Below are positions 42,387-50,723 of a stretch of DNA of 53,779 nucleotides, in pieces (within the stretch, counting starts at the first letter, position 1; each line of letters begins with the position of its first letter). A program made the translations under genes and the position numbers. The stretch is taken from assembly GCF_024756275.1 (NCBI RefSeq), contig NZ_JANUGQ010000039.1:1-53779 (forward strand). The letters are read 5' to 3'. This stretch comes from Streptomyces pyxinae. Its GTDB lineage: Bacteria > Actinomycetota > Actinomycetes > Streptomycetales > Streptomycetaceae. The notes beneath the pieces were generated by a model. The model made no database searches. It saw nothing but the letters and a program-made list of their open reading frames with translations, and was not told the DNA's origin.

Positions 42387-43156
42387 TCCTCCACCAGGGC
42401 CACGGCCCGTGTCCAGCCGGCCCCGGCGCCCGCGATCTTCACGGGGAAGCAGGCGACCTTGAAGCCGAACGGCTGCTCCAGCGAGCCGAGTCGGGTCAGC
42501 CGCTCGATCTGGCAGTACTCACGGCGGCGTCCGGCGAAGTGCGCGGGCCACAGTGCCGACCGGTCGCTGGTCCTCTGGTATCGCTCGATCATATGTGTGA
42601 AGGGTGCGTCCAGGCTCCAGGCATCGGTGCCGATGACGCGCACCCCGAGATCGAGGAGGTGATCGACGGCGGGTCCGTCCAGCCCGGCGAAGTCGGTGAA
42701 GTAGCGAGGGGTGCCGGCGTGCCGGTCGGCGCCGGTGCGCAGCAGCACGATGTCCAGCGGACGCGGCCGGTATCCGATCCGGTCCAGTTCTGCCTTGATC
42801 CGGTCCACGCCGATGACGCCGACGCCGGCGTCGGTCAGGTCCAGAACGACCGCGGGGCGCAGGAACCAGTCCAGTGGCATCTGGTCGATGTGCCGTGGTA
42901 CGCCGTATTCGCTCTTCGAGCCGTAGTGCGAGGGCGCGTCCACATGCGTGCCGGTGTGGCTGGTGAGCGTCAGCGTGTCCAGGGAGAGCAGTTCACCGCC
43001 GGGCAGCTCGGCGGGGTCGAATTCCAGACCGAAGTGCTCCCGCATCTCCTCGCTCATGTGACGGGCGCCCTCGGCCGGCGTCATGACCTCGTGTGTGATC
43101 GGGTCGGGTTCCCAGCCGGAGGCGTCGATCGGCTGGGAAAGGTCGATGATGCGCAA
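42383..43156 (-). CDS. Metal-dependent polyketide cyclase (PF04199 family)
   Basis: A 257-aa protein of the kynurenine formamidase-like cyclase family, with metal motif HTGTHVDAPSH (about 67-77) and a second site around VRVIGTDAWSLD. Family members in type II PKS clusters (for example MtmX-like) act on later rings or side chains. The start is TTG at 43156 (reading L-R-I-I-D-L-S), supported by GGGGGA upstream and by homology starting at RIIDLSQPID. It begins the operon with the thioesterase and minimal PKS. Confidence 0.85.
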   Translation of the reverse strand: MRIIDLSQPIDASGWEPDPITHEVMTPAEGARHMSEEMREHFGLEFDPAELPGGELLSLDTLTLTSHTGTHVDAPSHYGSKSEYGVPRHIDQMPLDWFLRPAVVLDLTDAGVGVIGVDRIKAELDRIGYRPRPLDIVLLRTGADRHAGTPRYFTDFAGLDGPAVDHLLDLGVRVIGTDAWSLDAPFTHMIERYQRTSDRSALWPAHFAGRRREYCQIERLTRLGSLEQPFGFKVACFPVKIAGAGAGWTRAVALVEE

Positions 43157-43218
43157 GATTCCCCCATGTCCGGTGCGTCTGGTTCCGGCCGCGGAACACG
43201 GCGGAACGTCCTGCGTGC

Positions 43219-43250
43219 ACTGTGGGGGCCCGGGCTGGAGTCCGGATCGA
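43219..43250 (-). promoter_or_regulatory. SARP-type operator and promoter of the cyclase-TE-PKS operon
   Basis: Minus strand: TCGATCC (43250-43244), 4 bp, TCCAGCC (43239-43233), 8 bp, CACAGT (43224-43219). The second repeat deviates at one key base. The predicted start is about 55 nt before the TTG of the cyclase gene. Confidence 0.45.
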
Positions 43251-43327
43251 GGCCCGGCCGCAGCCCCGTCTCCGGCGCCCGGGCGGGCGGGGAGCAGGGG
43301 CCGGGACCCGGATGCGCTCGCGCGGGG

Positions 43328-44146
43328 TCAGGCAACATGCAGGTCGGCCAGGGAGCGGCGTCCGGTACCCGGCGCGTCCAGGGATGGGTCGGCGGCCAGA
43401 ATCGCCTGGTGCAGGGCCCGCACGTGCGCCGAGGGCTCCAGGCCCAGTTCGTTCACCAGGCGTCCCCGCAGCCCCTGGTAGACCTCCAGAGCCCGCCAGC
43501 GGCGGCCCGCGCGGTACAGCGCGGTCATGCAGTGCGCGTGCAGGTTCTCGTGCAGCGGGTGCCGGCCGATCAGTGTGGTCAGCTCGGCCAGCAGCTGGCC
43601 GTGGCGGCCCAGCCGCAGATCGGCCTCGACGCGCCGCTCCAGCGCGCCGAGCCGGCTCTCCTCCAGCCGTGCCAGCTCGATCTCCAGGAGCGGGCCGACG
43701 CGTACGTCGACCAGCGCGGGGCCGCGCCACATCGACAGGGCCTCGCCGTACGCGGCCGAGGCGGCCCCGTCGTCGCCGTCGCCGATCGCCTGCCGGCCCA
43801 CGGTGACGAGCCGTTCGTACTCGAATACATCCACGGAGCCTTGTGGGATCCGGAGCAGATAGCCTCCGTGCCGGGTCATGAGGACGTCCTTGGCGCCGTG
43901 CGGCGCTTCGGGGCCCAGCGCGGCGTTGATCAGCCGGCGCAGCTGAAGGATGTAGGTCTGCAGTGTGGTGAGCGCGCTGCGGGGCATCCCGGTGCCCCAG
44001 ATCTCCTCCATCAGCGTCGGCACCGGCAGCACCTGGTTCGCGTTCATGGCGAGCAGGGAAAGGAGCTGGCGGGGCTTGCCGGCGTTGGGAGCGATGGAGA
44101 CCGAATTCAGCTCCGCGCTCAGCGGGCCCAGAAGTTTGATGTCCAA
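43328..44146 (-). CDS. SARP-family pathway activator (AfsR/DnrI/RedD type)
   Basis: A 272-aa regulator with an OmpR-type winged helix (about 1-95: LLGPLSAELNSVSIAPNAGKPRQLL... then TLQTYILQLRRLI) and a bacterial transcriptional activation domain (about 100-250). It has no ATPase or TPR extension, so it is the small pathway-specific SARP class. The start is TTG at 44146 (DIKLLGPL follows), with GGAGA upstream. I noticed no TTA codon in it, so no bldA dependence is visible. SARP-like repeats before at least seven units in this window make it the probable activator of the polyketide and sugar genes. Confidence 0.93.
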   Translation of the reverse strand: MDIKLLGPLSAELNSVSIAPNAGKPRQLLSLLAMNANQVLPVPTLMEEIWGTGMPRSALTTLQTYILQLRRLINAALGPEAPHGAKDVLMTRHGGYLLRIPQGSVDVFEYERLVTVGRQAIGDGDDGAASAAYGEALSMWRGPALVDVRVGPLLEIELARLEESRLGALERRVEADLRLGRHGQLLAELTTLIGRHPLHENLHAHCMTALYRAGRRWRALEVYQGLRGRLVNELGLEPSAHVRALHQAILAADPSLDAPGTGRRSLADLHVA

Positions 44147-44453
44147 GGGATTCTCCGAGATGCGGTCCGCGGGATGACTCCGCCGACGACGAGGATGACC
44201 GGTTCCAGCCGGACTTCATGACCGCTTGAGCATGTCGCAGGCGCGCGGCCCGCACCCAGTGCCGCAGTCCCGAACCCGCCGCGCATCGCACACCCGGCAC
44301 CCATGAACTTTTCACCCCTCGCGCATGAGGCAGGCACTGGCCCGGCCCCGGAGGCCCCAGCAGACTTCTGGCTGTCACCGCGGCAACCGGCCCGAACCGG
44401 CGCGGGACAGCACACGTTGCCCCTTCTCCGCTCACGACATCGAGGACACCACG
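44147..44453. other. Divergent intergenic region SARP/RiPP precursor
   Basis: 307 bp with no supported gene. On the minus strand TCAAGCG, TGAAGTC and TGGAACC recur at 11-bp period about 44231-44203 and could be an autoregulatory SARP site, but no clean -10 follows. I could not identify the promoter of the precursor gene. GAGGA at 44441-44445 is its ribosome site. Confidence 0.4.
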
Positions 44454-44627
44454 ATGGCCATGCAAACCCTGTGCCCGACGGACGACTTCGACGACCTGGT
44501 GATCGAGGATCTCGTCCACGGTTCCCACTGGGCCCCGCCCACCGACTCCTTCGTGTGCTGGGTCGACGCGCCGTTCAGCGCCCCCGCCTCCCAGGGCCAC
44601 CAGCTCGCCCACCGCGCCACCCGATGA
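44454..44627 (+). CDS. Candidate RiPP (TOMM) precursor peptide
   Basis: A 57-aa ORF whose stop overlaps the cyclodehydratase start (ATGA at 44624-44627). The N-terminal half is acidic and leader-like (DDFDDLVIEDL, 10-20). The C-terminal part carries Ser24, Thr30, Ser32, Cys35, Ser42, Ser46 and Thr56 with aromatic residues and HQLAHRATR at the end. GAGGA lies 8 nt before the ATG at 44454. I do not recognise it as a known family. The call rests on size, leader character and coupling to the YcaO gene. A core this poor in Cys is unusual. Confidence 0.65.
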   Translation: MAMQTLCPTDDFDDLVIEDLVHGSHWAPPTDSFVCWVDAPFSAPASQGHQLAHRATR

Positions 44628-46915
44628 CCCTCACCGCGTCCTCCGGCGCCGGGGCCTATGTGGGCTTCAAGCCGCACTTGCGGGTCGAGGCGGTACCGGG
44701 TGAAGCCGTGTACCTGATATCGGACCAGCGCGTGACCGCTCTGCACGGCGAGCACGTCGAGCGGCTGGCGCCGCTGCTGGACGGCACACGCCGCCTGGAG
44801 TCGGTGCTGCGGGAGGCCGCGGATCTCATGCCCACCGAGCAGGCCGGCCGGGTGGTGGCCAGGCTCTCCCAGGCCGGTCTGCTGACCGAGCACGCGGCCG
44901 GGCCGGCCCCCGGGGCGGCGGCCGAACACGCCTTCTGGGAGGCCGCAGGCCTGTCCGGGCCCGCCGCCGCGGACCGGCTGCGGACCTCAGCGGTGCACGT
45001 CACCGCCGTGGGCGGCGCCGACGCCGGAGAGCTGCGGCGCGCCGCCGAGGCCGCGGGGCTCGGCACCGTACCCGCCTCCGATGCCCTCGCCGCGGACCTG
45101 ACACTCGTGCACTGCGAGGATTACCTGGACCCCGCCCTCAAGTCGGTCGACGCCGAGCACCGGGCGGCGGGCCGGACCTGGTTGCCGGTGAGGACCGGCG
45201 GCGCGCAGACCTGGATCGGCCCGTTCTTCGGCGCGGCCGACGGACCCTGCTGGTACTGCCTGGCCGACCGGCTGTGGCGGGGGCGTCCGGTCGAGGCCCA
45301 TGTGCAGCGCATGCTGCACCGCTCGGGGCCGCTGCCGCGGCCTTCTTGTTCGCTGTCGGCCGGCCGGCTGGCCGGGCTGCACCTGGCGGTCCTGGAGGCC
45401 GTCAAATGGCTGGGCGGCCACCGCCGTCCGGGCCAGCGGCAACTGTGGACGCTGAACGGGCTGGACCTGACCGGCGAGCACCACCCGGTACAGCGTCGCC
45501 CGCAGTGCGCCGCCTGCGGTGACACCGGCCTGATGCGCCGCCAGGTCGGCTCCCCCGTGGCACTCGTCCCGCGCCCGAAGCGGGACCTCGGTAATGGCGG
45601 TCACCGGGCGCTGAGCCCCGAGGAGATGCTGGAGAGATACGGGCACCTGATCGACCCGGTCACCGGGCTGGTCAAGGAGATCCGCCGGGACCCGCGCGGC
45701 CCCGCCTTCCTCAACTCCTTCCACGCCGGGTCCAATCCGGCGGCCGGCGCGCACGGCCTGACCTCCCTGCGGGCAGGGCTTCGCGGCACCAGCTCCGGCA
45801 AGGGCGCGACGCCCCTGCAGGCCCGAGTGGGCGCCCTCGGCGAGGCGATGGAGCGGCACTCGGGCCATCTGCAGGGCGACGAGCCGATCCGCCGGTCGTC
45901 CCTGAGAGAGCTGGGCGACGAGGCCGTCCATCCGGACGACGTGCAGCTGTACGACCCGCGCCAGTTCCGTGACCGGCACCGCTGGAACGCCGAGCACAGC
46001 CACTTCCACCATGTCACCGATCCCTTCGACGAGAACGCGGAGATCGAGTGGACCCCGGTGTGGTCGCTCACCTCCGGCCGACACCGGCTGCTGCCGACCT
46101 CGCTGCTGTACTACGGCTCCGGGCAGCTCGACGCGGGCCGCTTCTGCCACGCGAACTCCAACGGCACAGCCGCCGGCGGCAGCCTGGAGGACGCGGTGCT
46201 CCAGGGCTTTCTGGAACTCGTCGAGCGGGACGCGGTGGCTCTGTGGTGGTACAACCGCACCTGTCAGCCCGGCGTCGACCTGGACTCCTTCGCCGATACC
46301 TGGGTGGCCGAACTGCGTTCCGTGCATGCCTCGTTGCACCGTGAGGTCTGGGCCCTGGACCTCACCTCCGACCTCGGCATCCCCGTCTTCGCCGCGCTGT
46401 CCCGGCGCGTCGACAAGACCGCCGAGGACATCGTGCTGGGCTTCGGCGCCCACTTCGACCCACGTGTCGCACTGCGCCGCGCCCTGGCCGAGACCAACCA
46501 GTTGCTGCCACCGGTGCTGGACGCCCGCCCCGATGGCTCCGGCTACGCCCTCACCGACCCCGAGACCCTGAGCTGGATGCGGACCGCCCGCGCCGACGGC
46601 CGGCCCCACCTGCTGCCCGACCCGGCCGCGCGGGCCGTGCGCCCCGCAGACCACCCCTATGTGCCGCGCGCCGACCTGCTGGAGGACGTCTCGGCGGCCG
46701 GCGACATCGTCGCCCGGGCGGGTCTGGAGCTCCTGGTGCTCGACCAGACCCGCCCCGATGTGGGGCTGCCGGTGGTCCGTGTCATCGTGCCGGGTCTGCG
46801 CCCGCACTGGGCCCGTTTCGCACCGGGCCGGCTCTTCGACGCCCCCGTGCGGCTGGGCAGACTTGCCGCCCCCACCCGCTACGAGGATCTCAACCCCGTA
46901 CCGCTCTTCCTCTGA
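44624..46915 (+). CDS. Fused TOMM cyclodehydratase (ocin-ThiF/E1-like plus YcaO)
   Basis: A 763-aa fusion. The N-terminal part (about 1-350) is the precursor-binding E1-like domain with the structural zinc cysteines C209-x2-C212 (CWYC) and C295-x2-C298 (CAAC). The YcaO domain (about 370-763) has the ATP-binding segment SSGKGATPLQARVGALGEAMERHS and FLELVERDAVALWWYNR, and ends in NPVPLFL, close to the Pro-rich C-terminus of azoline-forming YcaOs. It should use ATP to cyclise Cys/Ser/Thr to azolines. Start ATG at 44624 is translationally coupled to the precursor gene. Confidence 0.93.
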   Translation: MTLTASSGAGAYVGFKPHLRVEAVPGEAVYLISDQRVTALHGEHVERLAPLLDGTRRLESVLREAADLMPTEQAGRVVARLSQAGLLTEHAAGPAPGAAAEHAFWEAAGLSGPAAADRLRTSAVHVTAVGGADAGELRRAAEAAGLGTVPASDALAADLTLVHCEDYLDPALKSVDAEHRAAGRTWLPVRTGGAQTWIGPFFGAADGPCWYCLADRLWRGRPVEAHVQRMLHRSGPLPRPSCSLSAGRLAGLHLAVLEAVKWLGGHRRPGQRQLWTLNGLDLTGEHHPVQRRPQCAACGDTGLMRRQVGSPVALVPRPKRDLGNGGHRALSPEEMLERYGHLIDPVTGLVKEIRRDPRGPAFLNSFHAGSNPAAGAHGLTSLRAGLRGTSSGKGATPLQARVGALGEAMERHSGHLQGDEPIRRSSLRELGDEAVHPDDVQLYDPRQFRDRHRWNAEHSHFHHVTDPFDENAEIEWTPVWSLTSGRHRLLPTSLLYYGSGQLDAGRFCHANSNGTAAGGSLEDAVLQGFLELVERDAVALWWYNRTCQPGVDLDSFADTWVAELRSVHASLHREVWALDLTSDLGIPVFAALSRRVDKTAEDIVLGFGAHFDPRVALRRALAETNQLLPPVLDARPDGSGYALTDPETLSWMRTARADGRPHLLPDPAARAVRPADHPYVPRADLLEDVSAAGDIVARAGLELLVLDQTRPDVGLPVVRVIVPGLRPHWARFAPGRLFDAPVRLGRLAAPTRYEDLNPVPLFL

Positions 46916-47010
46916 CCAGCCACCCCGGTACGACGGCACCCCCGGTACCACGGCATCCCGCCCCGCTCGCTCACCGCTCCGGCTCCGTTCCGGGCGCCCC
47001 CGACAACCAG

Positions 47011-48630
47011 TTGTGGATTCGACCCTTGCTGATCGGCCACCTTGCCGGAACCCGGCTCAACGAGTTGTGGTCCCTGCGCGACGACACCTTCCTGGACTCC
47101 GGCTGCGACCCGTCCGGCGGGTCCGGCCCCGTCGTACTCGACACCCACTGGGGCGAGCTGCGGCTCGAGGCCCCGGGACCGGCCGTCAGGGAGGCGCTGC
47201 GGCGGATGGTCACCGGCCCCGTCTCGCTGCGCAACGTCGTCGCGGACTTCCCCGAGAGCGGCACCGTCAGGCCCGGGACGGAGGTCAGCGCCGAGGCGAC
47301 CGAGTTGCTGGAGGTGCTGCGCCGGATCCAGCACGTGGTGGTGCGCACCGTCGCCGTGGGCTCGTTTCCGCTGCTGTCCGTCGTACCGCTGTCCGCGCAG
47401 GCGAGGTTCGCTCCGCTGCCGCCGCCCGGGAACCCGCCGGCGCGGCTCTCCCGCTTCACCGTGCTGCGGCACGCGCGGGACGGGCTGTGTCTGGAATCCC
47501 CGCTGTCCCTGCACCGCGCCGAGTTGTTGCGCCCCGAAGCGTCCGTGCTGCTGGTCAGGCTCGGCGGTACGGCCGGGGGCCCGGCGGCCGCCGCCCCGCC
47601 CGAGGAGTGGAACGTTCCCGCGCTGCCCGACTCCTTCGTGGACACCGCTCTGTCCTACCTGGCCGCGGCCGGACTGGTGGTGTTCGCCGAACGCGGTCAC
47701 GGCGGCCGGCCCGGTACGCCACCCCGGTTCGGCGAGGACCACGACCCGGCGCTGCCGTCCTGGGCCCCCGACGACCTGCCGACGCACGCGCGCGGTCGGC
47801 ACGGCGGTGCCGTCGGCTCCGTCTTCGAGCACGTCGGGCGGCTGCCCGCCGAGCCCGTGGCCGGAGCCGCGCACGGCCCGCCGGCTGTCCTCCTCCCCTG
47901 CTCCGGCGCGGACGAGCCGGCGGCCGGCGGGCCCGGGTCCGGCACCGTCCTGGAAGGCCGGCCGCTGCCGGTCGGAGGCACCGGCGAGCTGACCGCGGAA
48001 CAGGTCGGGTCGCTGCTGGACCAGGTGGCACGGGTGCGTTCCGTACGCCTCCCCGGCCCCGGGGGACTTGGTGGCTGCGTCCACGACGAGCGCGCGCACT
48101 CCGGCCCGGGCGACCCCTACACGCTGGAGCTGTACCTCCTCGTGGGGAAGAACACCTGGCCCGCGCCGGGCGCCTATCACTACGACCCGGTCGCGCACGC
48201 GCTGGAGAGCGTCGACGCGGTGCCGGAGGCCCTGGCCGAACTGTCGGCGAACGCCCAGGCCGAGGCGGGACTGCCGGAGCCACCCGAGCTGCTGATCGCC
48301 ATCACCGCCCGCTTCCGCCGCGCGTCCCGCGAGTTCAGCGGGACCGCCTGCGCCTGCCTCCACAAGGACGTCGGCGCGCTGCGGCGGACCCTCTCCCTGG
48401 TCGCCACCACCATGGGTCTCGGCTCGTGCGCGCTGACCGCGGGGGATGCCGATGCCGCGCCGCGGGCACTGCGGCTGGACCGGCGTACGGAGTCCGGTGT
48501 GGGCGAGTTCCTGATCGGTCCGCCCGCCTCGTCCGGGGAGGAGCCCCGGGTGCCGCGCGGGACCGGTCCTCCACCGTGCTCCGGGCGGGAACCCGTCCCG
48601 GCATGGCGGGGCGGCGCCGTGCGTGATTAG
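47011..48630 (+). CDS. SagB-type FMN dehydrogenase (azoline to azole)
   Basis: A 539-aa protein. The C-terminal nitroreductase-like domain (about 335-510) contains GGCVHDERAHSGPGDPYTLELYLLV, YHYDPVAHALESV and LHKDVGALRRTLSLVATTMGLG, the pattern of SagB/McbC oxidases. The N-terminal part (about 1-230) resembles the extra winged-helix-type domain of actinobacterial SagB proteins. It would oxidise azolines made by the YcaO enzyme. The start is uncertain: TTG at 47011 has no good ribosome site, and the frame is open without ATG/GTG back to the YcaO stop, 95 bp upstream. Confidence 0.8.
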   Translation: MWIRPLLIGHLAGTRLNELWSLRDDTFLDSGCDPSGGSGPVVLDTHWGELRLEAPGPAVREALRRMVTGPVSLRNVVADFPESGTVRPGTEVSAEATELLEVLRRIQHVVVRTVAVGSFPLLSVVPLSAQARFAPLPPPGNPPARLSRFTVLRHARDGLCLESPLSLHRAELLRPEASVLLVRLGGTAGGPAAAAPPEEWNVPALPDSFVDTALSYLAAAGLVVFAERGHGGRPGTPPRFGEDHDPALPSWAPDDLPTHARGRHGGAVGSVFEHVGRLPAEPVAGAAHGPPAVLLPCSGADEPAAGGPGSGTVLEGRPLPVGGTGELTAEQVGSLLDQVARVRSVRLPGPGGLGGCVHDERAHSGPGDPYTLELYLLVGKNTWPAPGAYHYDPVAHALESVDAVPEALAELSANAQAEAGLPEPPELLIAITARFRRASREFSGTACACLHKDVGALRRTLSLVATTMGLGSCALTAGDADAAPRALRLDRRTESGVGEFLIGPPASSGEEPRVPRGTGPPPCSGREPVPAWRGGAVRD

Positions 48631-48705
48631 CTGCTTACACAAGTCATCATTCACCGGCGGCCGGCCTCTGGCGGACCGCCGGATCAACGGGGGAGAGTGA
48701 AGTAG

Positions 48706-49971
48706 ATGGTTTCGGGCTGCCCGCCGAAGGCCACACCGATCGGCTCTCTGACCAGCAGATCCAAGAGTCTGGCGCCCAGACTCGCCATGACCATCACCGC
48801 GGTGGTGCTGTGTGCCTTCTGCTTCGTCGCGATCACCTACGAATACAGCGCCCATCCCTCCGCTGAAACGTTCACTCAGGCCATGGTGCTGCTGCTGGTG
48901 ATCCTCACGGTTCAACTGCTGGTGTCGTTTCCCGGACTGGTGCCCCGGCTCGGCCGGCACCGGCTGCTTCTGCTGGTGCTGCAGACCCTGCTGACGTTTG
49001 TGCCCTTCCTGACCTTCAAGCAGGCGTGGCTGCCGCTGCCCGGACTGCTGGCCGGCTCCGTACTGCTCGTACTGCCGGACATCCTGGCGTGGCCCTGCTT
49101 CCTGCTGGTCGTGGCCGGCACCGATGTGATGCAGTTCTTCGTCGGGCTCGGCTGGCGCGACCTGTCGTACACCACCGTCTCCACCGTGCTGACCGGACTG
49201 GTGGTCTTCGGGCTGTCCCGGCTGACCGACATGGTCGCGGAGGTCCATCAGTCCAGGGCGGACCTGGCGCGGCTCGCCGTGGACCAGGAGCGGCTTCGCT
49301 TCTCCCGCGACCTGCACGACCTGCTCGGGTACAGCCTGTCCACCATCACTCTCAAATGCGAGCTGGCGTACCGCCTGCTGCCCGGGCAGGCCGGGCGGGT
49401 GCAGCAGGAGCTCACCGAGATCCTGCGCACCTCGCGCCAGGCGCTGGCCGACGTACGCGCGGTGGCCTCCGGATACCGCAACATGAGCCTGGCCACGGAG
49501 GTGGCCGACGCCGAGTCCATGCTCGGCACGCTGGACATCGCCACCGTCACCCGCGTCGAGTCCGGGACGCTTCCTCGGGACGTGGACACCGCGCTGGCCA
49601 CCGTCCTGCGGGAAGGCCTGACCAATATGCTCCGGCACAGCAATGCCTCGCGCTGTCTGATCACTTCGCTGCGCCGGGGACGCACCGTCACCCTCCGGCT
49701 GGCCAACGACGGCGTGGACGGGCGTACCGTGCGCCTTCAGCCGCTGGCGTCCGAGCAGGGCAACGGCAACAGCGGCATCCGCAGTCTGGCCACCCGTGTC
49801 GAGGTGCTCGGTGGCACCCTGACCGCGACGGGCCGGTGCGACGGCTGGTTCGTCCTGGAGGCCGTCATCGAGCTCCCGGCCGTGGAGCGGGACAGGAACG
49901 CCCCGGACGACTGCCTCGAAGCGGGCGATCCGCGGCTGCAGGGTGCCGGTGGCGCCGCGTACGGTCGCTGA
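48706..49971 (+). CDS. Sensor histidine kinase (DesK/NarL-type, HPK7)
   Basis: A 421-aa membrane kinase: about five hydrophobic segments between residues 26 and 170, a short coiled coil, the dimerisation H-box FSRDLHDLLGYSLSTI with His204, and a C-terminal ATPase domain (GLTNMLRHSNA, GNGNSGIRSLATRVEVLGG). RBS GGGGGAGAG precedes the ATG. It probably pairs with the response regulator that ends 16 bp away on the other strand. Confidence 0.92.
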   Translation: MVSGCPPKATPIGSLTSRSKSLAPRLAMTITAVVLCAFCFVAITYEYSAHPSAETFTQAMVLLLVILTVQLLVSFPGLVPRLGRHRLLLLVLQTLLTFVPFLTFKQAWLPLPGLLAGSVLLVLPDILAWPCFLLVVAGTDVMQFFVGLGWRDLSYTTVSTVLTGLVVFGLSRLTDMVAEVHQSRADLARLAVDQERLRFSRDLHDLLGYSLSTITLKCELAYRLLPGQAGRVQQELTEILRTSRQALADVRAVASGYRNMSLATEVADAESMLGTLDIATVTRVESGTLPRDVDTALATVLREGLTNMLRHSNASRCLITSLRRGRTVTLRLANDGVDGRTVRLQPLASEQGNGNSGIRSLATRVEVLGGTLTATGRCDGWFVLEAVIELPAVERDRNAPDDCLEAGDPRLQGAGGAAYGR

Positions 49972-49986
49972 CCGGCACCCCTCGAC

Positions 49987-50592
49987 TCACAGCCAGCCGG
50001 CCTCGCGGGCGATGCGAATGGCGTCCACCCGGTTGCGGGCGTTGAGCTTGTTGACCGTGGCCGTCAGGTAATTGCGTACGGTGCCCGCCGACAGGAACAG
50101 CTGGGCGGCGATCTGCCTGGCCTCCTCACCCCGCGCGGCCAGCCGCAGCACCTCCAGCTCGCGGCTGGTCAGCGTGGTGGGCTCCGGCTCCAGCGCGGCC
50201 AGAGCCAGCGAGGGGTCCACCACGCGCTCTCCGGCCGCCACCGCGCGGATGGCGGCGATGAGCCGCTCCGGTTCGGTGTCCTTGAGCAGGAAGCCGGAGG
50301 CGTGTGCGGCCACCGCACGGCGCAGGTTCCCGGGGCGGCCGAGACTGGTGAGGATGAGGGTCCGGCAACCGGGGACCGTCGCGTACAGCTCGCTCGCGGC
50401 AGTGATCCCGTCCATGCCCGGCAGGTCGATGTCCAGCACGGCGACATCCGGCCGTTCGGCCTCCGCCCGGGCAACGATGTCATTGCCATTGGAGAGTTCG
50501 GCCACCACCACGATGTCGGACTCCAGTTCGATCAGAGCCACCAGGGCCCTCCGGAGCATGTGCAAGTCTTCGGCGATCAGCACCCTGATCAT
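49987..50592 (-). CDS. LuxR/NarL-family response regulator
   Basis: A 201-aa regulator: receiver domain with acidic pocket AED (8-9), phospho-acceptor Asp54 in VLDIDLPGMDG and the Lys in LLKD; LuxR HTH near the C-terminus (LTSRELEVLRLAARGEEARQ, then RNYLTATVNKLN). The ATG at 50592 is chosen for its GGGGGA site and because MIRVLIAED is the usual receiver start; a longer frame from 50628 is unlikely. It is convergent with the kinase gene, not co-transcribed as is usual. CATAAT at 50642-50637 could be its -10. Confidence 0.92.
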   Translation of the reverse strand: MIRVLIAEDLHMLRRALVALIELESDIVVVAELSNGNDIVARAEAERPDVAVLDIDLPGMDGITAASELYATVPGCRTLILTSLGRPGNLRRAVAAHASGFLLKDTEPERLIAAIRAVAAGERVVDPSLALAALEPEPTTLTSRELEVLRLAARGEEARQIAAQLFLSAGTVRNYLTATVNKLNARNRVDAIRIAREAGWL

Positions 50593-50723
50593 TTCTTCCC
50601 CCACAGTGCGAAGTTTCGTAGCACTCATTGATCGCCATTATGCAGTTCCCGACATCTTCGGCCGTAAAGATCATCACGTCCCGCCGCACCTCACCCACCA
50701 CTGTCTCTCGGCCGGCGTGTGCC

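Noticed and set aside
44119..44415. Minus-strand ORF of about 98 codons in the SARP/precursor gap
   Set aside because: It overlaps the SARP start region, has no ribosome site and a random composition; I treat the gap as regulatory.
44624..48630. Thiopeptide or lanthipeptide assignment of the RiPP cassette
   Set aside because: No split LanB-type dehydratase, LanC, or [4+2] cyclase gene is present; only cyclodehydratase and SagB oxidase functions are supported.
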